Below are positions 59,425 through 64,000 of a stretch of DNA of 64,000 bases, piece by piece. This DNA is from Burkholderia lata. Lineage in GTDB: Bacteria > Pseudomonadota > Gammaproteobacteria > Burkholderiales > Burkholderiaceae. The stretch lies in contig NC_007511.1 in the NCBI RefSeq assembly GCF_000012945.1, forward strand, positions 1,178,001-1,242,000, written 5' to 3'. The position numbers and the translations under genes were made by a program. Position 1 is the first letter of the stretch. Each line of letters starts with the position of its first letter. The notes below the pieces were generated by a model. It had not been told where the DNA came from. It saw only the letters and a list, made by a program, of their open reading frames with translations, and made no database searches.

Positions 59425-60864
59425 ATGAAAGCGGGCAGGCACACGAACCTGGCAGCGGTGCTGCGAGCGATGGCCGGCGGGCTGGCGTTGGCCGGTGCGT
59501 GCGCATGCGGTTGTTCGACGGCAACGGCTGCCGAGCGGCCCGCGCAGCCGGGCGCCGCATCGCCAACGCCGACGCCGACCGTCGCGCTGCCGAATTTTGC
59601 GGCGCTGGTCCGGCGCGTCGGCCCGGCCGTCGTCAACATCAGCGTCACGCGCGAAGTCACGCAGATGGGCATCCAGTTGCCGCCGGGCATCGCGCCCGAT
59701 CATCCGCTCGCGCCGTTTCTTGCGCGGCGCGTGATCGGCAACCGCGAGGAGGTGAGCCTCGGTTCGGGCTTCATCGTCAGCGAGGACGGCGTGATCCTGA
59801 CCAACCGGCACGTGGTCGGCGACGCCGTTGCGATCGACGTGAAGCTGACCGACAAGCGGCAGTTCAAGGGGCGCGTGATCGGCAGCGATCCCGTCTCCGA
59901 CGTCGCGGTGATCCGCATCGACGCGCACAACCTGCCGGTCGTCGCGACCGGCGACCCGGCGCGCACCGAAGTGGGCGACTGGGTAATGGCGATCGGCTCG
60001 CCATACGGGTTCGCGAACACGGTCACGCAGGGCATCGTCAGCGCGAAATCGCGCTCGTTGCCCGGCGAGCGCGCGATTCCGTTCATCCAGACCGACGTGC
60101 CGATCAACCCCGGCAATTCGGGCGGCCCGCTGTTCGATCTCGGCGGCCGGGTGATCGCGATCAACTCGATGATCTTCTCGAAGACGGGCGGCTATCAGGG
60201 GCTTGCGTTTGCGATCCCGATCGATATCGCGCTCGACGTGAAGGACCAGTTGCTGCGAACCGGCAAGGTCACGCGCGGCCGGCTCGGCGTGGCCGTCCAG
60301 GAAGTGAGCCAGGCGCTGGCGCGTTCGTTCGGCCTTGCCAGCCCCGACGGCGCGCTGATCACCATGGTCGAGCCGGATGGCCCGGCCGCGCACGCGGGCC
60401 TGCAGCCGGGCGACGTCGTGCTCGCGGTCGATGGCAAGCCGGTCGCCGAATCGTCGGACCTGCTCGGCACCGTTGCGGGCATGCGTGCCGGCCGGCAAGC
60501 CGACCTGCTCGTATGGCGCGCCGGACGGGCGATGCACATGAGCGCGACGGTCGGCGCATTCGACAGCGGCACAGCGGCGGCGAGCGGCGAGCAAGGGCCC
60601 GCGCGGTTCGGGCTCGCGTTGCGCGCGGCGACGGAGCAGGAGCGCCAGCGGCTCGGTGTCGGGCAGGCGCTCGTCGTCGAGCAGGCGAGCGGCCAGGCTG
60701 CGCGCGCGGGGTTGCAGCCCGGCGATGTCGTGCTGTCGGTCAACGGCACGCCGGTCGCGAACATCGGTGCGCTGATGACCGAGATCGACGCCGCGCACGG
60801 CAACGTCGCGCTGCTCGTCCAGCGCGGCGGTACGCGGCTGTATGTGCCGATCGAGATCGGTTGA
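59425..60864 (+). CDS. Do-family (DegP/DegQ-like) serine protease
   Basis: Periplasmic protease/chaperone of 479 residues. The signal peptide has a lipobox-like LAGACACGC, so it could be lipidated. The trypsin-like domain has the triad His in LTNRHVVGD (about 128), Asp in SDVAVIRID (about 158) and Ser in NPGNSGGPLF (about 231). Two PDZ domains follow (about 285-375 and 385-475), each with a GLQPGDVVL core. GAGGAACAG precedes the ATG. In this operon it likely controls quality of the exoprotein, TpsB or porin. It could also cleave the FecR-type protein as part of signalling, but no evidence supports that. Confidence 0.9.
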   Translation: MKAGRHTNLAAVLRAMAGGLALAGACACGCSTATAAERPAQPGAASPTPTPTVALPNFAALVRRVGPAVVNISVTREVTQMGIQLPPGIAPDHPLAPFLARRVIGNREEVSLGSGFIVSEDGVILTNRHVVGDAVAIDVKLTDKRQFKGRVIGSDPVSDVAVIRIDAHNLPVVATGDPARTEVGDWVMAIGSPYGFANTVTQGIVSAKSRSLPGERAIPFIQTDVPINPGNSGGPLFDLGGRVIAINSMIFSKTGGYQGLAFAIPIDIALDVKDQLLRTGKVTRGRLGVAVQEVSQALARSFGLASPDGALITMVEPDGPAAHAGLQPGDVVLAVDGKPVAESSDLLGTVAGMRAGRQADLLVWRAGRAMHMSATVGAFDSGTAAASGEQGPARFGLALRAATEQERQRLGVGQALVVEQASGQAARAGLQPGDVVLSVNGTPVANIGALMTEIDAAHGNVALLVQRGGTRLYVPIEIG

Positions 60865-60866
60865 AG

Positions 60867-60900
60867 GGCGCAGGGTGCAGGGCGCAGGGCGCAGGGCGAG
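60867..60900 (+). repeat. short 7-bp tandem repeat
   Basis: Four to five imperfect copies of GCGCAGG in the gap between the protease gene and the next gene. Probably slippage-derived and not functional. Confidence 0.6.
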
Positions 60901-60949
60901 CGCGCGACGCAATGCGGCACGGCCGCGCATCGTCGAAACGGGAGGCGGG

Positions 60950-61432
60950 ATGAAGCGAATGCAGCAGTGGGGCGGATCCGGAGGGTGGCGGGCGATCTTC
61001 GTCGCGTGGGTGCTGGCCGTAGGCGCCGTGCCGGCGGCCGTTGCACAGACGGCCGACGTGCCGCCAACGTGGATCCGCTACGGACAGCTCGCCGGGCAGC
61101 AGTTCCAGACCTGGCTCGAAGCCGACGGCGACGCGGCCGATCGTCTGCACCGCTATCTCGAAGCGCGCGTACTGAACGCGAGCGCCGCCGCGCCGCCGCC
61201 CGCGATCGTCGTGCGCGCGTGGATCGGCGCGAACGGCGCCGTCACGCGCGTCGAATTCGCATCGCTCGGCGATCCCGACGCGGATGCGACGCTGCGGCAA
61301 CTGCTCACGGCCGGCCCGCTGGCGGAGCCGCCGCCGCCCGACATGCTGCAGCCGTTGCGCGTGCGCCTGCGGCTCGCGCCGAATCCCGATGCGGCCGCCG
61401 CCGCGCCGGCGTCGGCGGCGCGCATGCCTTGA
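60950..61432 (+). CDS. periplasmic TonB-C-like protein
   Basis: Protein of 160 residues with a signal peptide (AWVLAVGAVPAAVAQ). A domain resembling TonB/TolA C-termini follows (about 48-145): YGQLAGQQFQTWLEADGDA, VVRAWIGANGAVTRVEFAS, MLQPLRVRLRLAPN. It lacks the membrane anchor that would allow energy transduction, so it may compete with or assist the TonB of the same operon. GGAGG lies four bases before the ATG. It is the last gene of the rightward operon that starts with the TpsB gene. Confidence 0.7.
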   Translation: MKRMQQWGGSGGWRAIFVAWVLAVGAVPAAVAQTADVPPTWIRYGQLAGQQFQTWLEADGDAADRLHRYLEARVLNASAAAPPPAIVVRAWIGANGAVTRVEFASLGDPDADATLRQLLTAGPLAEPPPPDMLQPLRVRLRLAPNPDAAAAAPASAARMP

Positions 61433-61532
61433 CGCACGGGGCCGGACCGGTACCGGCCGATATCGTAATAAGATTGAGCGGCGATTGCATCGGCGGGGCA
61501 ATGAGGCTCCGCTTCCTCGCAAGGAGCTACCC

Positions 61533-62012
61533 ATGCAACTGACGCAGTTAGGCGGCCACGTCGCCCAATCCGGTATCGCCGAAAAGCAGAAACACGCGCA
61601 GGCGCTGATGTACGGCATGGCCGACATCGACGACTATGTCTCCGGCGGCATCTGCTACGAAGCGGCCGCGTACGTCCGGTACCTGCTCCGGGGCGACGGC
61701 ATGATCACCCCCGGCACGCTGCTCGATACAACCGGTCAGCTCTGGAAGACGCGCTTCAACTTCGAGAACGGCGGCGAGTGGGACGGGCGCAGCAGCATTC
61801 CGGCGGGAACCGCGATCGGTTTCTCGCGGGACGGCCATGTCTTCCATGCGGCGATCTCTGTCGGCGGCAGCCGGATCCGGGCCGTGAACGGCGGCCGTCT
61901 CGGCAGCGGATGGCTGCGACCGGTCGATCTCGCGCGCGTGCTCGAACCGGACGAAGGCGGCGGCTTTCTGTACGACCGCGCGAACACGCGGGTTCTCCTG
62001 TCGCGCCTGTAG
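61533..62012 (+). CDS. orphan protein with a possible papain-like Cys/His arrangement
   Basis: Protein of 159 residues with AAGGAG six bases before the ATG. There is no signal peptide. It has an early Cys in a helix start (YVSGGICYEAAAYVRYLL, Cys about 37) and a later His at a strand (FSRDGHVFHAAISVGGSRIR, His about 97-100), spaced as in NlpC/CHAP/papain-like peptidases or transglutaminase-like folds. This is only a pattern; no family was recognised. Codon bias fits the neighbourhood. It is separated from the island by 100 nt and is followed by a hairpin, so it looks like a single-gene unit. Confidence 0.65.
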   Translation: MQLTQLGGHVAQSGIAEKQKHAQALMYGMADIDDYVSGGICYEAAAYVRYLLRGDGMITPGTLLDTTGQLWKTRFNFENGGEWDGRSSIPAGTAIGFSRDGHVFHAAISVGGSRIRAVNGGRLGSGWLRPVDLARVLEPDEGGGFLYDRANTRVLLSRL

Positions 62013-62077
62013 GCCGCCCGGCGCCCGATATCGCGAGGCGCGACCTTTCAGCCGCTTGCCGCTCTCGAGGCCACGTT

Positions 62078-62094
62078 GCGGCCGGAGCGGCCGC
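62078..62094 (+). terminator. possible terminator after the orphan gene
   Basis: GCGGCC, 5-nt loop, GGCCGC, followed by CTTTCC. Short stem, weak T-run. Confidence 0.4.
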
Positions 62095-62210
62095 CTTTCC
62101 ACGATGCCGGCGATTCCGGCATGGCGTGGCGCGCCCCATCGCTGCTATCCTCTCGACCGTGATTGACTCTCCACGGCGTCACGATCCGCATGCTGCAGTG
62201 CGGCGATGCG

Positions 62211-62227
62211 CGCGGGTGTGACCCGCG
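62211..62227. promoter_or_regulatory. palindrome upstream of the IclR-family gene
   Basis: CGCGGGT, 3-nt centre, ACCCGCG, about 80 nt before the regulator start. Could be an autoregulatory operator; not tested against any known IclR site. Confidence 0.35.
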
Positions 62228-62308
62228 TGCGCGCTGAGGTAGCATGACTGAATATCCACGACGATCCGTGACCTGTTTCGTGACTGATTTCCTTCCGTCC
62301 ATGTCCAC

Positions 62309-63202
62309 ATGGTCAAGACAACGATGAGCGGCGCACCTGAATCCGCGGCGCCCGGCGACGACGAGTCGCCCGGCGGCGCGTCGTCCTATCTGGTGCCGGG
62401 GCTCGAACGCGGGCTGCGGATTCTCGCCGAATTTTCCGCACGCGAGCCGGTGCTCGGCGCGCCCGAGCTGTCGAAGCGCATCGGCATTCCGCGCACGACC
62501 ACGTTCCGCCTGCTGCAGACCCTCGAAGCGCTCGGTTTCCTCGAGCGCGTGAACGGCGACCGCTATTTCCGGCTCGGCGTCGGCGTGCTGCGGCTCGGCT
62601 TCGAATACCTGAATTCGCTCGAACTGACCGATCTCGGCGGGCCCGTGCTCGAACGGCTGCGCGATGCGACCGGCCTGTCGACGCATCTGCTGATCCGCGA
62701 CCAGCGCGACGTCGTGTTCGTCGCGAAGGCGCAGAGCAATACGTCGATGTTCGGTTCGGTGAAGGTGCACGTCGGCACGCGCCTGCCCGCGCATGCGACC
62801 GTGCACGGGCACGTGCTGATGGGCGACCTGACGCGCGACGCGCTGCGCCAGCTCTATCCGGAAAAGCGGCTCGAACAGTTCACCGAGCGCACGCCGGGCA
62901 CCGTCGACGAACTGTACGAACGCGTGCGCCATTACGCGCGGCTCGGCTACGCGATGAGCGAGGCGGCATTCGAGAGCGGCATTTCGGCAGTCACTGCGCC
63001 CGTACGCGATCATTCGGGCTCGATCGTCGCGGCGATCACCGCGACGGTGCCGCGCTCGGAAATCGGCGAGGCCCGCGAGAAGGAACGGCTCGTCGAAGCC
63101 GTGTGCGGCGCGGCGGTCGACCTGTCACAGCGGCTGAACTATCGTCCGCTCGAAAGCGATCCGACCTTCGCGCACGCGCGCCACAAGGTCGCGATGTTCT
63201 GA
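62309..63202 (+). CDS. IclR-family transcriptional regulator
   Basis: Regulator of 297 residues. The winged HTH spans about 28-90: VPGLERGLRILAEFSAREPV, LSKRIGIPRTTTFRLLQTLE. The IclR effector domain follows (about 105-280): HVGTRLPAHATVHGHVLMGD, LGYAMSEAAFESGISAVTAP and VRDHSGSIVAAITATVP. These proteins often control aromatic or small-acid catabolism as tetramers. Neighbours give no clue to the effector. ATG at 62309 is used, with 62324 as alternative; neither has a clear ribosome site. It is convergent with a porin gene across a strong terminator. Confidence 0.88.
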   Translation: MVKTTMSGAPESAAPGDDESPGGASSYLVPGLERGLRILAEFSAREPVLGAPELSKRIGIPRTTTFRLLQTLEALGFLERVNGDRYFRLGVGVLRLGFEYLNSLELTDLGGPVLERLRDATGLSTHLLIRDQRDVVFVAKAQSNTSMFGSVKVHVGTRLPAHATVHGHVLMGDLTRDALRQLYPEKRLEQFTERTPGTVDELYERVRHYARLGYAMSEAAFESGISAVTAPVRDHSGSIVAAITATVPRSEIGEAREKERLVEAVCGAAVDLSQRLNYRPLESDPTFAHARHKVAMF

Positions 63203-63245
63203 GTGGCCCGATGCGCGGCCGGTGGCCGTGCAAATCCAGTGTGCG

Positions 63246-63275
63246 AAAAAAAAAAGCGGCCCGCGGGCCGCTTTT
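63246..63275. terminator. bidirectional terminator between the IclR-family and porin genes
   Basis: A perfect 24-nt palindrome at 63252-63275 (AAAAGCGGCCCG then its complement) is preceded by a run of ten A on the plus strand (63246-63255), giving a long T-run for the minus-strand porin transcript. TTTT follows on the plus strand. Confidence 0.9.
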
Positions 63276-63306
63276 GTCGTTTCAGGCGGCGAACGCCTGA
63301 TTTCGT

Positions 63307-64000
63307 TCAGAACGAGTGGTGGATGCCGGTGAGCACGATCACCTGGTTCGCCGTACTCGACACGCCTGCCGTGAAGAACGCGGCCTGCGCACCGCCCGAA
63401 CCGTGCTCAACCAGCACGTTCGCATACAGCTGCGTGCGCTTCGACAGCGAATAGATGTCGCCGAGCTCGACCTGCGTCCAGCGGCGGCCGGCCAGTGTCG
63501 TGGTCGCCGCGCCGCCCGCGATCGTGTTGAACGCGCTGCTGCGGTAGTTCACACCCGCGTCGTAGCTCTGGAACGTGTCCGAAAAGCCGTTCGACTGCAT
63601 CTTCGTGCGCGTGTACAGGCCGTGCACGAGGAAGTCGCCGAACTGGTACGACGCACCCGCCCCGATGTTCTCGACCTTGCTCGCGGTATAGCCGTTCGCG
63701 GTGTTCTGCCCCTGGAACGACGTGATGCCGGTCGTGCTGATCAGGATCGAGCGGTCATGCTCGTTCGAGTACACGGCCGACGCCTTGAACGGCCCGTTCG
63801 CATAGTTCAGCGCGACGCCGACCGATTTGCCGGTCGAGAAGTTCGTCGTGTTGCCGAGCGCCATCGTCGCCGCGGCCGAGAAGCCCGCGAAGGTCGGCGA
63901 ACGGTACTTGACCGCGTTGTTGTACGGCACGTTGCCGGTCGCGGCGAGCCCGTCGATGTTGCCGGGGTGGAACGCGTACCAGCTCATCGCGAGGTAGGCC
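63307..64000 (-). CDS. general Gram-negative porin, C-terminal part
   Basis: The gene runs off the right edge; 231 C-terminal residues are visible. They show porin beta-strands ending in a terminal Phe (VIVLTGIHHSF), with the burkholderial OpcP/OmpC-type features GVALNYANGPFKASAVYSNE, IGAGASYQFGDFLVHGLYTR, YSLSKRTQLYANVLVE and RRWTQVELGDI. These trimeric porins pass small hydrophilic solutes. The strong hairpin lies 31 nt past the stop. The start is outside the window. Confidence 0.88.
   Translation of the reverse strand, partial: AYLAMSWYAFHPGNIDGLAATGNVPYNNAVKYRSPTFAGFSAAATMALGNTTNFSTGKSVGVALNYANGPFKASAVYSNEHDRSILISTTGITSFQGQNTANGYTASKVENIGAGASYQFGDFLVHGLYTRTKMQSNGFSDTFQSYDAGVNYRSSAFNTIAGGAATTTLAGRRWTQVELGDIYSLSKRTQLYANVLVEHGSGGAQAAFFTAGVSSTANQVIVLTGIHHSF

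Overview
The window looks like a Burkholderia cepacia-complex replicon, probably chromosome 2. It has very high GC with strong third-position GC bias. Its left edge is the 3' end of a LuxR-type quorum regulator whose residues match my memory of CepR, followed convergently by mgtC, as I recall for B. cenocepacia. No RNA genes, complete insertion sequences or CRISPR arrays were seen.

Left flank (1-10.9 kb): cepR (partial), mgtC with a perfect 21-bp palindrome upstream, and a four-gene minus-strand efflux operon of the YtcA-MdtN-MdtO-MdtP type. The MdtO-like (FUSC) protein carries 34 in-frame copies of a 9-bp repeat. Next come a membrane-anchored metallophosphoesterase, a RutE-type nitroreductase, a 19-copy 7-bp tandem repeat, an AlkB-family dioxygenase and a small orphan gene.

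Core (11.0-61.4 kb): one large secretion and cell-surface-signalling island. By gene content it resembles the Pseudomonas aeruginosa vreAIR-hxc-lap-pdt (PUMA3) locus as I remember it. It contains: (i) an STN/TonB-C protein, an ECF sigma factor and a FecR anti-sigma factor (VreA-I-R type), plus a separate mini-FecR of only the sigma-binding domain; (ii) seven type II secretion genes (gspI, J, F, C, G, H, K) but no secretin, ATPase, gspL or gspM; (iii) two tandem PstS/DING-like secreted proteins, probable type II substrates; (iv) three tandem TPR-glycosyltransferase-like proteins directly before a 4243-residue two-partner-secretion exoprotein; (v) the TpsB transporter, followed by an ExbB with a DUF2341/LamG ectodomain, ExbD, TonB, a porin, a PpiC isomerase, a Do-type protease, two more TonB-C-like proteins and several orphans; (vi) an IS4-like transposase domain that has lost its catalytic glutamate and is fused to a Phd antitoxin-like domain; (vii) a TIGR03032-type protein translationally coupled to APS kinase.

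A repeated promoter, GGTCCGTAAC-N16-CCATT(C/G), lies about 95-110 nt before gspI, the first TPR gene and the exoprotein gene. Two further copies lie between the PstS-like genes and gspF. I infer this is the target of the locus's own ECF sigma factor. A PhoB-box-like site lies before the vreA-like gene, suggesting a phosphate-starvation to ECF-sigma to exoprotein cascade.

Right flank (61.5-64 kb): an orphan protein with a Cys/His pattern, an IclR-family regulator, and the 3' part of a general porin gene ending at a strong hairpin terminator.
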